Assembly: GCF_002294995.1 (NCBI RefSeq)
Contig: NZ_NSGF01000003.1
Span: 1 to 64,000, forward strand
Direction: 5' to 3'
Length of the DNA stretch: 64,000 nt
Origin: Mesorhizobium sp. WSM3860
Lineage (GTDB): Bacteria; Pseudomonadota; Alphaproteobacteria; Rhizobiales; Rhizobiaceae
Shown here: positions 37,175 through 49,132 of the stretch, in pieces
How the letters are laid out: the number at the start of each line of letters is the position of its first letter
Position numbering within the stretch: the stretch's first letter is position 1
The notes under the pieces: generated by a model
Told to the model about the DNA's origin: nothing
The model's database searches: none
The model's input: the letters and a program-made list of their open reading frames with translations, nothing else
Position numbers and translations under genes: made by a program

Positions 37175-37304
37175 GCCCCAGCGAAGTCCGTTATGCGAAA
37201 ACGGCCATGGCGGCATGCGTCGGCGTGGCCTTTTTCTTTACTCCGAAAAGTCCTAGATGACGCAGACAGGCGGCCGCGACGCGGGCGGCCGCGAAGGGTT
37301 CGAA

Positions 37305-38270
37305 ATGGTCACTGTTCTCGACACGATCGCCAATGCGCCGCGCCCGCGGCATCCCGAAAAGGCGCACAGGCCGGACCAGGAAGTGCTGCGCAAGCCGGAC
37401 TGGATCCGCGTCAAGGCGCCGGTTTCGAAGGGTTATGCCGAGACGCGCGAGATCGTGAAATCGCACAAGCTGGTGACGGTGTGCGAGGAGGCCGGCTGCC
37501 CGAACATCGGTGAATGCTGGGACAAGAAGCACGCCACCTTCATGATCATGGGCGAGATCTGCACGCGCGCCTGCGCCTTCTGCAATGTCGCCACCGGTAT
37601 CCCGACCGCCCTCGACGCGGATGAGCCGGCGCGTGTCGCCCATGCGGTCAAGCAGATGGGCCTCAGCCACGTCGTCATCACCTCTGTCGACCGCGACGAC
37701 CTCGACGACGGCGGCGCGCAGCATTTCGCCGACGTCATCCACGCCATTCGCGCCGTCGCGCCTTCAACGACGATCGAGATCCTGACGCCCGACTTCCTGC
37801 GCAAGGACGGCGCGCTTGAGATCGTCGTTGCCGCCAAGCCCGACGTCTTCAACCACAATCTGGAAACCGTGCCGTCGAACTACCTGACGGTACGGCCGGG
37901 CGCCCGCTACTTCCACTCGATCCGGCTGCTGCAGCGCGTGAAAGAACTCGATCCGTCGATCTTCACCAAGTCCGGCATCATGGTCGGCCTCGGCGAGGAG
38001 CGGAACGAAGTGCTGCAGCTCATGGATGACCTGCGTTCGGCCAATGTCGACTTCATGACCATCGGCCAATACCTGCAGCCTTCGAAGAAGCATCATCCGG
38101 TGATCCGCTTCATCACGCCGGACGAGTTCAAGTCCTTTGAGACGATCGGCAAGACGAAGGGTTTTCTGCTGGTGGCTTCGAGCCCGCTGACGCGCTCCTC
38201 GCATCATGCCGGCGAGGATTTCGCCAGGCTGCGCGCGGCGCGCGAGGCGCAGCTCAAGAAAGCCAGCTGA
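37305..38270 (+). CDS. lipA: lipoyl synthase
   Basis: Radical SAM enzyme that inserts two sulfurs into octanoyl groups on the lipoyl domains of PdhB and PdhC encoded just upstream. The 321-residue product has both cluster motifs: C60, C65, C71 for the auxiliary cluster and C86-x3-C90-x2-C93 for SAM. ATG 37305 is chosen because MVTVLDT gives standard length and has GAAGGG upstream; ATG 37257 would add 16 residues. The RatA/Coq10 gene follows by 7 bp. Confidence 0.94.
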   Translation: MVTVLDTIANAPRPRHPEKAHRPDQEVLRKPDWIRVKAPVSKGYAETREIVKSHKLVTVCEEAGCPNIGECWDKKHATFMIMGEICTRACAFCNVATGIPTALDADEPARVAHAVKQMGLSHVVITSVDRDDLDDGGAQHFADVIHAIRAVAPSTTIEILTPDFLRKDGALEIVVAAKPDVFNHNLETVPSNYLTVRPGARYFHSIRLLQRVKELDPSIFTKSGIMVGLGEERNEVLQLMDDLRSANVDFMTIGQYLQPSKKHHPVIRFITPDEFKSFETIGKTKGFLLVASSPLTRSSHHAGEDFARLRAAREAQLKKAS

Positions 38271-38277
38271 CGCTTTC

Positions 38278-38733
38278 ATGCCGAAATTCGAAGCCACCCG
38301 CCGCGTCGCCTACACGCCGGAACAGATGTTCGCGCTGGTGGCGGATATCGAGGCCTATCCGCAATTCCTGCCGCTCTGCGAGGCGCTGACGGTGCGCTCG
38401 CGCAAGGAGCGCGACGGCCGCACCATCCTCGTCGCCGACATGAGCATCGGCTACAAGGCGATCCGCGAGACCTTTACGACCCAGGTGCTGCTCAAGCCCG
38501 ACGAGAACGCCATCGATGTCAAATACATCGACGGCCCGTTCAAATATCTCAGCAACATCTGGCGCTTCGATCCGGCCGATGGCGGCAGCGAAGTGCATTT
38601 CTTCATCGACTACGAGTTCAAGAGCCGCATTCTCGGCGCGCTGATGGGTACAATGTTCGATCGCGCCTTCCGCATGTTTTCCGAAGCATTCGAGAAGCGA
38701 GCGAACGTGATCTATGGCGCAAGGCACGCCTGA
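38278..38733 (+). CDS. RatA/Coq10 family (START-like) protein
   Basis: A 151-residue protein of the SRPBCC fold: MPKFEATRRVAYTPEQMFALVADIEAYPQFLPLC is typical, followed by KYIDGPFKYLSNIWRF. Relatives bind ubiquinone (Coq10) or, as RatA in E. coli, were reported as ribosome-association toxin. In alphaproteobacteria the quinone role is more plausible. It follows lipA by 7 bp and is probably co-transcribed. Convergent with pncC. Confidence 0.87.
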   Translation: MPKFEATRRVAYTPEQMFALVADIEAYPQFLPLCEALTVRSRKERDGRTILVADMSIGYKAIRETFTTQVLLKPDENAIDVKYIDGPFKYLSNIWRFDPADGGSEVHFFIDYEFKSRILGALMGTMFDRAFRMFSEAFEKRANVIYGARHA

Positions 38734-38745
38734 TCCGCGAATAGC

Positions 38746-39228
38746 CTAGGCCAGCGCTCGCAGGCCAAGCCGCAACGCGTGCCGCACCGTCTCGTGGCGG
38801 ATGAATTCCCGCCCCTTATGACCAAACAGCTGACGCTCGGCGACGACCGGCTGGCCGGCAAATGCTATCCCGAACCAGACGAGACCCACCGGCTTTTCCG
38901 ACGAACCGCCGCTCGGGCCGGCAATTCCGGTGACGGCAAGAGAGAGGCTCGCGCGCGAATGCGTCAGCGCGCCCGCCGCCATCTCCCTGACCGTCTCACC
39001 GGAGACCGCGCCATGCGCCTCAAGCGTCGCCGCGGAGACGCCGAGCATCTCCATCTTGGCTTCGTTGGAATAGGTGATGAAACCGCGATCGACCACGGCG
39101 GAAGAGCCGGCAATGTCGGTCAGTGCTGCAATGATCAGACCGCCGGTGCAGCTTTCGGCCGTGGCCAGCATGATGCCGCGCTGCTGACAAGCCTGGAGCA
39201 AGGCGTTGGCTAATTCCGCGTTGCTCAT
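38746..39228 (-). CDS. pncC: CinA C-terminal domain protein (nicotinamide mononucleotide deamidase)
   Basis: Stand-alone PncC-type deamidase that turns NMN into nicotinate mononucleotide in NAD recycling. The 160-residue product has the family core [21 protein letters not shown] with its catalytic Ser/Thr pair, [12 protein letters not shown], and [21 protein letters not shown] 39228 overlaps the ispDF stop (ATGA), so it is translated from the same mRNA. Confidence 0.9.
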   Translation of the reverse strand: MSNAELANALLQACQQRGIMLATAESCTGGLIIAALTDIAGSSAVVDRGFITYSNEAKMEMLGVSAATLEAHGAVSGETVREMAAGALTHSRASLSLAVTGIAGPSGGSSEKPVGLVWFGIAFAGQPVVAERQLFGHKGREFIRHETVRHALRLGLRALA

Positions 39229-40442
39229 GCCGGCACGTCTCCCGGATAGACGACGCTGGCCGTGGCGATCGCCGCAATGCCTTCGCCGCGGCCGAGAAAG
39301 CCGAGCTTCTCGTTGGTCGTCGCTTTGATGGAAATGCGTTCCGGCGCAATGCGGAGCATGGCCCCCAGCGCCGCGGTCATCGCCTTGCGATGCGGTCCGA
39401 CACGCGGCGCCTCGCAGATCAGCGTGACATCGGCATTGGCGATGCGCCCGCCGAGCTCGCGTACCAGCTTCGCCGCATGCTCGACGAAGATCTTCGAGGC
39501 AACCCCCTTCCATTGCGGGTCCGATGGCGGGAAGTGCGTGCCGATGTCGCCGGCGCCGCAGGTGGCGAGCAGCGCATCGGTGAGCGCATGAAGCCCGACA
39601 TCGGCGTCCGAATGACCGGAGAGTTTCCGGTCATAGGGGATAGTGACCCCGCACAGCGTGACATGGTCGCCCGCTTCGAACGCATGCACATCGTAGCCAT
39701 TGCCGGTGCGGATGTCCGGAAAGCGCGGCAGCGCATTTGAGAGCCGCTGGTCGGCCATCGCGATATCCCTTGCCCAGGTGAGCTTGATGTTTTCCGGCGA
39801 GCCCTGGACGATCTTGACCGGAATATGCGCCCATTCGGCGATCGCCGCGTCGTCGGTGAACTCGTTTTTGCCGAGATGATGCGCCTTCTCGTGCGCCGCC
39901 AGCAGCGGCCAGAACGGAAAGCCTTGCGGTGTCTGCGCGGCATGAAGGCCGGCCCTCGACACCGTCTCCTCGATCATGCCCTCGACCGATTCCCGCTTGA
40001 GCGTGTCGGCGACGGGAAGCGCCGGCAGCGCCCCCTGGCGCTCGCCGATCGCCTCGATGGTTCGGTCGATGAGCCCGGCGTCGACGAAGGGGCGCACCGC
40101 ATCATGCACCAGCACCTTTGCCGGCGCCTGCTCCCTCAGCGCCAAAAGTCCCAGCCGGACGGAAGCCTGGCGGGACGCACCGCCGGTGACAACGAGGGTG
40201 CGCGCGGCATTGGCTCCTGCCGCGTGCTCGAACAGCTCACGGTCGTCGGCATGGATGGCAACCACCACTGGCCCGACGGCGGGATGCGACAGGAATCGTT
40301 CCAGCGTATGCGCAATGACGGCGCGTCCGCCGATGCGCTGATACTGCTTCGGCCCATCGGCCTGTCCGGCACGGGCGCCGCGGCCGGCGGCGACAATGAC
40401 CACGCCGACCTTGCCGTCCGGTCTTTCACTTGTTTCAGTCAT
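39225..40442 (-). CDS. ispDF: fused IspD/IspF of the MEP isoprenoid pathway
   Basis: Bifunctional enzyme of 405 residues. The N-terminal IspD domain (to about 240) has the nucleotidyltransferase loop [10 protein letters not shown] with DGPKQY and makes CDP-methylerythritol. The C-terminal IspF domain starts [11 protein letters not shown], with [17 protein letters not shown] zinc/substrate residues, and makes the cyclodiphosphate. The fusion is typical for alphaproteobacteria. The gene diverges from dusB. Confidence 0.95.
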   Translation of the reverse strand: MTETSERPDGKVGVVIVAAGRGARAGQADGPKQYQRIGGRAVIAHTLERFLSHPAVGPVVVAIHADDRELFEHAAGANAARTLVVTGGASRQASVRLGLLALREQAPAKVLVHDAVRPFVDAGLIDRTIEAIGERQGALPALPVADTLKRESVEGMIEETVSRAGLHAAQTPQGFPFWPLLAAHEKAHHLGKNEFTDDAAIAEWAHIPVKIVQGSPENIKLTWARDIAMADQRLSNALPRFPDIRTGNGYDVHAFEAGDHVTLCGVTIPYDRKLSGHSDADVGLHALTDALLATCGAGDIGTHFPPSDPQWKGVASKIFVEHAAKLVRELGGRIANADVTLICEAPRVGPHRKAMTAALGAMLRIAPERISIKATTNEKLGFLGRGEGIAAIATASVVYPGDVPA

Positions 40443-40478
40443 GGCGAGAGGCTTAGTCGCGGCTCGCAGGGAAGGCCA

Positions 40479-40494
40479 GCATTTTCCAAAATGC
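40479..40494. promoter_or_regulatory. palindrome between ispDF and dusB
   Basis: GCATTTT-CC-AAAATGC is a perfect 7-bp inverted repeat, 37 bp upstream of the ispDF start and 88 bp upstream of dusB. It may be an operator for either direction. Confidence 0.4.
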
Positions 40495-40581
40495 GCCTTA
40501 ATGTGACGTCATTGCGCGTTGCACAATGGCTTGCATCTGGCTACACAATGTGCAGCAATCGAAAATGCTTGGTTTTTGTGC

Positions 40582-41610
40582 ATGCCTGAATTGAACCCAT
40601 TGGCTTTGCCGCTCGATGTCGGCGACGTAAGGATACGCAACCGCGTGTTCCTCGCGCCGATGTCCGGCATCACCGACGAGCCGTTCCGCCAGCTTGCCCA
40701 TGCGCATGGTGCCGGGCTGGTCGTCTCGGAAATGGTTGCGAGCGGCGAACTGGCCAAGGGCAGGGCGGGCTGCGACCTGCGCATCCGCCATTCTGGACTG
40801 CCCGTCCATATGGTGCAGCTTGCGGGCCGCGAGGCGGCGCACATGGCCGAGGGCGCGCGAATCGCGGCGGGCGAGGGCGCCGACATCATCGACATCAACA
40901 TGGGCTGCCCGGCAAAGAAGGTGACTGGCGGCTATGCCGGCTCGGCGCTGATGCGCGATCTCGATCACGCGCTCTCGCTGATCGAGGCGGTGGTCGATGC
41001 CGTTTCGGTGCCGGTGACGGTCAAGATGCGGCTTGGCTGGGACGAAAGCGCGCTCAACGCGCCGATGCTGGCGCGCCGCGCCGAGCAGGCCGGCGTGCGC
41101 ATGGTGACCGTGCACGGCCGCACGCGCTGTCAGTTCTATCAGGGCAAAGCCGATTGGCGCGCCATTGCGCGCGTCAAGGAAGCGGTCTCGATCCCGGTGG
41201 TGGCCAATGGCGATGTCGGCTCGCCGGAAGCGGCGGCGACGATCCTTGATCAGTCGGGCGCCGACGCGGTGATGATCGGCCGCGCCCACTATGGCGCGCC
41301 GTGGACCGCCGGCAGCATCGCGGCAGCCGCTGCTGGCATGTCTGCACCCGATATTCCCGAAACGCCGGAGAAGCTCGCGGACTACGTGGTTGCGCATTAC
41401 GAGAACATGCTCTCGCTCTACGGCGTCGAAAGCGGGCTGCGCCAGGCGCGCAAGCATATCGGCTGGTATCTGGACAGGCACGCGACCGGTGTTTCGGCGG
41501 AGCGGCGCAAGCACATCCTCACTTCCTTCGAACCGGCTGAAGTCATCGCCGGGCTGCGTCAAGCCTTCACCGAAAGCGCGGCATCGCCAGAATTGCGGAG
41601 CGCGGCATGA
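40582..41610 (+). CDS. dusB: tRNA-dihydrouridine synthase (NifR3)
   Basis: FMN enzyme that reduces uridines in the tRNA D-loop. The 342-residue product has [16 protein letters not shown] at the N-terminus, the catalytic Cys in [12 protein letters not shown], and [16 protein letters not shown]. First gene of the classic nifR3-ntrB-ntrC operon; the stop overlaps ntrB by ATGA. Start ATG 40582 is chosen since [14 protein letters not shown] matches the family. Confidence 0.94.
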   Translation: MPELNPLALPLDVGDVRIRNRVFLAPMSGITDEPFRQLAHAHGAGLVVSEMVASGELAKGRAGCDLRIRHSGLPVHMVQLAGREAAHMAEGARIAAGEGADIIDINMGCPAKKVTGGYAGSALMRDLDHALSLIEAVVDAVSVPVTVKMRLGWDESALNAPMLARRAEQAGVRMVTVHGRTRCQFYQGKADWRAIARVKEAVSIPVVANGDVGSPEAAATILDQSGADAVMIGRAHYGAPWTAGSIAAAAAGMSAPDIPETPEKLADYVVAHYENMLSLYGVESGLRQARKHIGWYLDRHATGVSAERRKHILTSFEPAEVIAGLRQAFTESAASPELRSAA

Positions 41611-42745
41611 GTGCGAACCTCCAACAGCCGGTCGACACGGCGGATGCCGCCAATATCGTGCTAAACACCATCCGCCGCCCGGTGATCATGGTCGATGCCG
41701 ACGGCTTCATCACTTTCGCCAACGCGGATGCAGAGGATTTCTTCCGCTCCAGCGCGACCATGCTTGCCCGCAACACGTTGTCCAAGCTGGTCCCGTTCGG
41801 CAGTCCGCTGCTCACTCTGGTCGACCAGGTGCGCGAGCGCCACGCGCCGGTCAACGAATACCGTGTCGACGTGTCTTCCCCGCGCCTCGGCATCGAGAAG
41901 ATGGTCGACCTATACGTCGCCCCGGTGCCTGAGTTTCCCGGCTCGGTCGTTGTGATGTTCCAGGAACGGTCGATGGCCGACAAGATCGACCGCCAGATGA
42001 CGCATCGGGGTGCCGCCCGTTCCGTCACCGGCCTGGCTGCCATGCTGGCGCATGAGATCAAGAACCCGCTTTCCGGTATCCGCGGCGCGGCGCAACTGCT
42101 CGAGCTCTCGGCCTCCGATGAGGACCGCGCGCTCACCCGGTTGATCACCGACGAGACCGACCGCATCGTCTCGCTGGTCGACCGCATGGAGGTGTTTTCC
42201 GACGAGCGCCCGATCGAGCGATTTCCCGTCAACATCCATGTCGTTCTGGACCATGTGAAAGCGATCGCCAAGAACGGCTTTGCAAGAAAAATCAAAATCT
42301 TGGAGGAATATGATCCATCGCTTCCTCCAGTCTATGCCAACCGCGACCAGCTGATCCAGGTGTTCCTCAACCTGGTCAAGAACGCCGCCGAGGCGATCGG
42401 CGCCGACCCGCAGGGCGAGATCGTGCTGTCGACCGCTTTCCGGCCCGGCATCCGCGTTTCCGTACCGGGAACGCAAGACCGCGTCTCGCTGCCGCTGGAA
42501 TTCTGCGTGCACGACAACGGCCCCGGTGTTTCCGAGGACATCCTGCCGATCCTCTTCGATCCGTTCATCACCACCAAGCCGAACGGCTCGGGCCTCGGGC
42601 TGGCGCTGGTGGCCAAGATTGTCGGCGAGCACGGCGGCATCATCGAATGCGATTCGACGCAGCGTGGAACCACTTTCCGCGTCCTGATGCCGGCCTGGAA
42701 GGAGACTTCGCCCAACGCCGGCGACGAAGCTGAAGGAGACCGCAA

Positions 42746-42749
<4 letters not shown>
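41607..42749 (+). CDS. ntrB: nitrogen regulation sensor kinase/phosphatase NtrB
   Basis: Soluble histidine kinase that phosphorylates or dephosphorylates NtrC under control of PII. The 380-residue product has a PAS domain (residues about 15-125), the H-box [16 protein letters not shown] with H149, and an ATPase domain with N box [11 protein letters not shown], then VHDNGPGVS and [16 protein letters not shown] overlaps tie it to dusB and ntrC. PII itself is encoded at 1712. Confidence 0.96.
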
Positions 42750-44206
<1,457 letters not shown>

Positions 44207-44262
44207 ATTTGTCTTCACTTTTGGGGTTAAGTCGGGGAAAGATTTCCGTCCCGGCCACACTT

Positions 44263-44291
44263 GTTGCATAATCGCCACAATGCGTTGCATA
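44263..44291. promoter_or_regulatory. direct repeat upstream of ntrY
   Basis: GTTGCATA occurs at 44263-44270 and 44284-44291, 21 bp apart, i.e. two helical turns, in the 118-bp gap between ntrC and ntrY. The repeat lies 34-62 bp before the ntrY ATG, where an activator or repressor would act. Confidence 0.4.
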
Positions 44292-44324
44292 CATCCGACG
44301 CAATGACCGACTCTAGACGGCGAT

Positions 44325-46616
44325 ATGGCTGCTGAGGCTCCGACACTGAACCAACCGCTTTTCAGCCGGGCCGGCGTTCGCGACGGTCGCCGGCTGCTGG
44401 CGCTGCCCGGCGTGGTCGCCATCGTCGGCGCCATGATCACCGCAGCGATCTCGTTTGCGATCCTGGTCGGCGCAACCCCGATCGCGCCGAATGCAAACGC
44501 CACCTGGGCGCTGATCGCGCTCAACGCCGTCTTCGTCCTCTTCCTGATCGCCCTGATCAGCCGCGAGATCCGCCGCATCGTCATGGCGCGCAGGCACGGC
44601 CGTGCAGCATCGCGGCTGCATGTGCGCATCGTCGCCATGTTTGCGCTGGTCGCCGCCATCCCGGCGATCATGGTCGCGATCATCGCCTCGATCACGCTCG
44701 ATATCGGCCTCGACCGCTGGTTCGAGATCCGTACCAAAACGATCGTCAATTCGTCGCTGTCGATCGCCGATGCGTATGTCCAGGAAAATGCCCGCAACCT
44801 GCAGGGCACGACCCTGTCGATGGCCTACGACCTCGATGCCTCGCGCACGCTCTACGGGCTCGACCGCACCGGCTTCCTCGACCTCATGAATAAGGAGGCC
44901 GTTGGCCGCGGATTGGCGCATGCGGCGCTGATCAAGCCTGACGGCTCCTTCGTCATGAGCGCCAAGACCGACGCCGACTTCGCCATGCCGGAGCCGCCGC
45001 CCGGCGCGGTCAACACGGCCGCCGACGGCAAGCCGGTGCTGATCGAGCCGCGCACCCGCAACATCATGGGCGCCATCGTCAAGTTGCGCGAGATCGAAGG
45101 TCTTTACCTCTACACGATCCGGCTCGTGGACCCAGACGTTATCAAGGCCCGGCAGATCGTTCGGTCGAACACCGACGAGTATCGCGGACTGGAAGAGAAC
45201 CGTCGCACTTCGCAGGTCGCGTTCGCGCTGCCCTATCTGTCGCTGACCCTGATCGTCATCCTGTCGGCGATCTGGACCGGTATCGCCGTGGCGGATCGCA
45301 TTGTCCGGCCGATCCGCCAGCTGATCGGCGCGGCCGACGAGGTGGCCACCGGCAATCTCGACGTCGCCGTCCCCGTGCGTCAATCCGACGGCGACGTCGC
45401 TTCGCTCGGCGACACCTTCAACAACATGATCCTCGAGCTCAAATCGCAGCGCAACGAGCTGCTGTCGGCCAAAGACCTGATCGATGAGCGGCGGCGCTTT
45501 TCGGAGGCGGTGCTGGCCGGCGTGACCGCCGGCGTCATCGGCGTCGACCCCTACGGCGTCATCACCATCGCCAATCGCTCGGCCGAAACGATGCTGGCGA
45601 TCTCGGCGAGTGCCGCGCTTGGACAGAACCTGTCCGCCATCCTGCCGCATGTCGGCCGCGTCTTCGAGATCGGGCGTCAATCCGGCAAGCCGGTCTATCG
45701 CGAGCAGGTGACTTTCTTCCGCGCCGGCATGGAACGGACTTTCAATGTCCAGGTCACCGTCGAGGCCGGAGACGACGGCTCGGAAGAAAAATCCTATGTC
45801 GTCACCATCGACGACATCACCGACCTCGTGCAGGCGCAGCGGTCTTCGGCCTGGGCGGATGTGGCAAGGCGCATTGCCCATGAGATCAAGAATCCGCTGA
45901 CGCCCATCCAGCTCTCGGCCGAGCGCATCAGGCGCCGTTACGGCAAGGTCATCACCGAGGACCGCGAAGTCTTCGATCAGTGCACCGACACCATCATCCG
46001 GCAGGTTGAGGACATCGGCCGCATGGTCGACGAATTCTCGGCCTTCGCCCGCATGCCGAAGCCGGAGATGAAGGTGATAGACCTGCGCGAGTCGCTGCGC
46101 GAAGCTTCGTTCCTGGTGGAAGTCAGCCGCTCCGACATTGCTTTCCAGCGCGATTTCGGCAACGAGCCGCTCAAGGGAACGTTCGACAGTCGCCTGATGG
46201 CGCAGGCCTTCGGCAACGTCATCAAGAACGCCGCCGAGGCCATCGACGGACTTGATGCGCAAGACCGTTCCGACGGCACAATCCGGATTCAAGCCGGGCG
46301 CCAAGATGGCGCCATAAGGATCGATGTTATCGACAACGGCAAAGGGCTGCCGCGCGAGAATCGGCAGAGACTGCTCGAGCCCTACATGACGACGCGCGAA
46401 AAAGGCACCGGCCTTGGCCTCGCTATCGTCAAGAAGATCGTGGAGGACCATGGCGGCCGGCTCGAATTGCACGACGCGCCGCCCGATTTCCACGGCGGCC
46501 GGGGCGCGATGATCTCGATCATCCTGCCGCCGGCGGCGGTCGTCGCCGCGCCGCCACGCGGCGAAGGCCGCAACGAACACGAACGAGAAACTGAAAAGGT
46601 CGGTAATGGCGTCTGA
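44325..46616 (+). CDS. ntrY: membrane sensor histidine kinase NtrY
   Basis: Inner-membrane kinase of the NtrY/NtrX pair, linked in alphaproteobacteria to nitrogen, redox and envelope control. The 763-residue product has helices near residues 24-48, 55-75 and 95-120, a periplasmic region, another helix near 300-325, then HAMP (RIVRPIRQLIGAADEV), PAS, the H-box [15 protein letters not shown] with H519, and an ATPase domain with KGTGLGLAIVKKI. It overlaps ntrX by 11 bp. ATG 44325 is the first good start. Confidence 0.95.
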   Translation: MAAEAPTLNQPLFSRAGVRDGRRLLALPGVVAIVGAMITAAISFAILVGATPIAPNANATWALIALNAVFVLFLIALISREIRRIVMARRHGRAASRLHVRIVAMFALVAAIPAIMVAIIASITLDIGLDRWFEIRTKTIVNSSLSIADAYVQENARNLQGTTLSMAYDLDASRTLYGLDRTGFLDLMNKEAVGRGLAHAALIKPDGSFVMSAKTDADFAMPEPPPGAVNTAADGKPVLIEPRTRNIMGAIVKLREIEGLYLYTIRLVDPDVIKARQIVRSNTDEYRGLEENRRTSQVAFALPYLSLTLIVILSAIWTGIAVADRIVRPIRQLIGAADEVATGNLDVAVPVRQSDGDVASLGDTFNNMILELKSQRNELLSAKDLIDERRRFSEAVLAGVTAGVIGVDPYGVITIANRSAETMLAISASAALGQNLSAILPHVGRVFEIGRQSGKPVYREQVTFFRAGMERTFNVQVTVEAGDDGSEEKSYVVTIDDITDLVQAQRSSAWADVARRIAHEIKNPLTPIQLSAERIRRRYGKVITEDREVFDQCTDTIIRQVEDIGRMVDEFSAFARMPKPEMKVIDLRESLREASFLVEVSRSDIAFQRDFGNEPLKGTFDSRLMAQAFGNVIKNAAEAIDGLDAQDRSDGTIRIQAGRQDGAIRIDVIDNGKGLPRENRQRLLEPYMTTREKGTGLGLAIVKKIVEDHGGRLELHDAPPDFHGGRGAMISIILPPAAVVAAPPRGEGRNEHERETEKVGNGV

Positions 46617-47967
46617 CATTCTCATCGTCGATGACGAGGAAGACATCCGCGAACTGGTCGCCGGTATCCTGAGCGACGAAGGTCACGAAACCCGCACGGC
46701 ACACGATGCCGACAGCGCGCTGGCGGCGATTGCCGATCGCGCGCCACGGCTGATTTTCCTCGATATCTGGCTGCAGGGCTCGCGCCTCGACGGTCTGGCG
46801 CTGCTGGACGAGATCAAGACGATGCATCCGAACATGCCGGTGGTTATGATCTCAGGCCACGGCAACATCGAGACGGCGGTGTCGGCCATCCGGCGCGGCG
46901 CCTATGATTTCATCGAGAAGCCGTTCAAGGCCGACCGTCTCATCCTGATCGCCGAGCGCGCGCTGGAAACCTCCAAACTGCGGCGCGAGGTCTCCGACCT
47001 CAAGCTGCGCAGCGGCGAGACCTTCGACCTGATCGGCATGTCGTCGGCGATGAGCCAGTTGCGGCAGACCATCGAGCGCGTCGCGCCGACCAACAGCCGC
47101 ATCATGATCATCGGTCCGTCCGGCTCCGGCAAGGAACTGGCGGCGCGCGCCATCCACGCGCTGTCGGCGCGCAAGAACGGGCCGTTCGTTACGCTGAGCG
47201 CCGCCACCATCACGCCGGAACGCATGGAGATCGAGCTGTTCGGCACCGAATCGAACGGCACCGAACGCAAGGTCGGCGCGCTGGAGGAGGCGCATCGCGG
47301 CATCCTCTACATCGACGAGGTCGCCGACATGCCGCGTGAGACGCAGAACAAGATCCTGCGCGTGCTGGTCGAGCAGCAGTTCGAGCGGGTAGGGGGCACC
47401 AAGCGGGTCAAGGTCGACGTCCGCATCATCTCCTCGACAGCGCAAAACCTGGAGGCCATGATTTCCGATGGCCGCTTCCGCGAGGACCTCTATCATCGCT
47501 TGGCGGTGGTCCCCGTCATGGTGCCGGGTCTCGCCGAACGGCGAGAGGATATTCCGTATCTCGTCGACAACTTCATGAAGCAGATCGCGCGCCAGGCCGG
47601 TATCAAGCCGCGCCGCATCGGCGACGACGCGCTGGCCGTGCTGCAGGCGCACAACTGGCCGGGGAACGTGCGCCAGCTGCGCAACAATGTCGAGCGGCTG
47701 ATGATCCTGGCGCGAGGCGGCGACGTCGACGCGCCGATCACCGCTGACCTTCTGCCCTCCGAGATCGGCGACGTCATGCCGCGAACGCCCAACCAGTCGG
47801 ACCAGCACATCATGGCGCTGCCGCTGCGCGAGGCGCGCGAGCAATTCGAGAAGGACTATCTGATCGCCCAGATCAACCGCTTCGGCGGCAACATCTCCAA
47901 GACGGCCGAGTTCATCGGCATGGAGCGGTCCGCCTTGCACCGCAAGCTGAAGTCGCTCGGCGTATAA
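46606..47967 (+). CDS. ntrX: response regulator NtrX
   Basis: Partner of NtrY. The 453-residue product has a receiver (ILIVDDEEDI, phosphoacceptor D53), an AAA+ domain with GPSGSGKE and YIDEVADMP, and a C-terminal HTH (GGNISKTAEFIGMERSALHRK). The sigma-54 contact loop GAFTGA is absent: the segment after LFGTES reads NGTERKVGALEEAHRG. It therefore probably does not activate sigma-54 promoters in the usual way. Its stop abuts a family B repeat. Confidence 0.94.
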   Translation: MASDILIVDDEEDIRELVAGILSDEGHETRTAHDADSALAAIADRAPRLIFLDIWLQGSRLDGLALLDEIKTMHPNMPVVMISGHGNIETAVSAIRRGAYDFIEKPFKADRLILIAERALETSKLRREVSDLKLRSGETFDLIGMSSAMSQLRQTIERVAPTNSRIMIIGPSGSGKELAARAIHALSARKNGPFVTLSAATITPERMEIELFGTESNGTERKVGALEEAHRGILYIDEVADMPRETQNKILRVLVEQQFERVGGTKRVKVDVRIISSTAQNLEAMISDGRFREDLYHRLAVVPVMVPGLAERREDIPYLVDNFMKQIARQAGIKPRRIGDDALAVLQAHNWPGNVRQLRNNVERLMILARGGDVDAPITADLLPSEIGDVMPRTPNQSDQHIMALPLREAREQFEKDYLIAQINRFGGNISKTAEFIGMERSALHRKLKSLGV

Positions 47968-47969
47968 AA

Positions 47970-47999
47970 GCAATTCAGGAAAAGTGCGCAGCGGTTAGG
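47970..47999. repeat. dispersed repeat, family B (copy 3)
   Basis: GCAATTCAGGAAAAGTGCG at 47970-47988, then CAGCGGTTA. The first part matches 58706-58725 with one inserted base and two changes. It starts two bases after the ntrX stop. Confidence 0.55.
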
Positions 48000-48125
48000 C
48001 TCGGCGGCTCCGCCCTAGTCTTGCGACAATTGGGTAGCCCCACAGAGGCGGTTGGCCCACGCGATTGTTCATTACGGCAGCGGCGGAATCGCTTAAGAAA
48101 GCCGGACATTTCCGTGAGGTAGCCC

Positions 48126-48989
48126 ATGCCGCGCATTGCCTATGTCAACGGGCGCTACGTCGCCCATGCCGAAGCCCGCGTCCATATCGAGGATCGCGGC
48201 TACCAGTTCGCCGACGGCGTCTATGAGGTCTGCGAGGTGGCGCGCGGCTTTATCGTCGACATGCCGCGCCATCTGGCCCGGCTCAAGCGCTCGCTGAAGG
48301 AATTGTCGATCGCATGGCCCGTCTCGGAAGGCGTCCTGCCGATGCTGCTGCGCGAGGTGGTGCGCCGCAATCACGTCGTCAACGGCCTGGTCTATCTTCA
48401 GGTGACGCGCGGCGTCGCCAGCCGTGAATTCGTCTTTCCGGCAGCCGGCACCCGGCCATCGTTGGTCATAACCGCCAGGAAGGCCGACCCCTCTGCTGCC
48501 GCCAAGCGGGTTGAGACCGGCATCAAGGTCATCACCGTCCCGGAGAATCGCTGGGACCGCGTCGACATCAAGAGCACCGGCCTTCTGCCCAATGTGCTCG
48601 CCAAGCAGAAGGCCAAGGAAGCCGGCGCCCAGGAGGCCTGGTTCGTCGATGCCGACGGCACGGTCAAGGAAGGCGGCTCGTCCAATGCCTGGATCGTCAC
48701 CCGCGACGGCGTTCTGGTGACGCGGCCCGCCGAGCACGGCATCCTGCGCGGCATCACCCGCACGACACTGTTCGACGTCGCCGAAAAGCTCGGTCTGAAG
48801 ATCGAGGAGCGCGGGTTTTCGGTCGCCGAAGCCAAGACAGCGCGCGAGGCTTTCATCAGTTCCGCGACCACGATCGCCATGCCGGTGGTCGAAATCGACG
48901 GCGCGCCGATCGCGAACGGCCACCCCGGCTCCATGACACTTTCGTTGCGGCAGGCATTTTTTGACATTGCGGAAAAAAGTCCAGCCTGA
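48126..48989 (+). CDS. dat: D-amino acid aminotransferase
   Basis: PLP enzyme of aminotransferase class IV, 287 residues; it makes D-glutamate and other D-amino acids or acts as a branched-chain-like transaminase. Landmarks are VHIEDRGYQFADGVYEV at the N-terminus, the PLP lysine in DIKSTGLLPNVLAKQ (about residue 149), and VKEGGSSNAWIV. The gene follows ntrX after 158 bp and precedes hfq, the same order as in other rhizobia. Confidence 0.9.
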   Translation: MPRIAYVNGRYVAHAEARVHIEDRGYQFADGVYEVCEVARGFIVDMPRHLARLKRSLKELSIAWPVSEGVLPMLLREVVRRNHVVNGLVYLQVTRGVASREFVFPAAGTRPSLVITARKADPSAAAKRVETGIKVITVPENRWDRVDIKSTGLLPNVLAKQKAKEAGAQEAWFVDADGTVKEGGSSNAWIVTRDGVLVTRPAEHGILRGITRTTLFDVAEKLGLKIEERGFSVAEAKTAREAFISSATTIAMPVVEIDGAPIANGHPGSMTLSLRQAFFDIAEKSPA

Positions 48990-49064
48990 TAACCGCAAAG
49001 GTGGAATAAACCTCAACTATCTCGTTCTGCTTGTCGTTTAGGCGGCAAGAGGGGGTTTGCGCGC

Positions 49065-49095
49065 TTGACAGGCGCCGCGTAATTTGGCGCATTGG
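49065..49095 (+). promoter_or_regulatory. candidate hfq promoter (-35 box)
   Basis: A consensus TTGACA at 49065-49070 is followed after 17 bp by a poor -10 (CGCATT). The start would be about 35 bp before the hfq ATG at 49133. Confidence 0.3.
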
Positions 49096-49132
49096 CCTGC
49101 AGACCGAAGGGGATCGGCGAAAGACAAAAACA

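Noticed and set aside
40495..40581. NtrC-like half-sites (TGCACAATGG, TTGCATC) before dusB-ntrB
   Set aside because: Spacing does not match the 17-bp palindrome and no -24/-12 promoter accompanies them.
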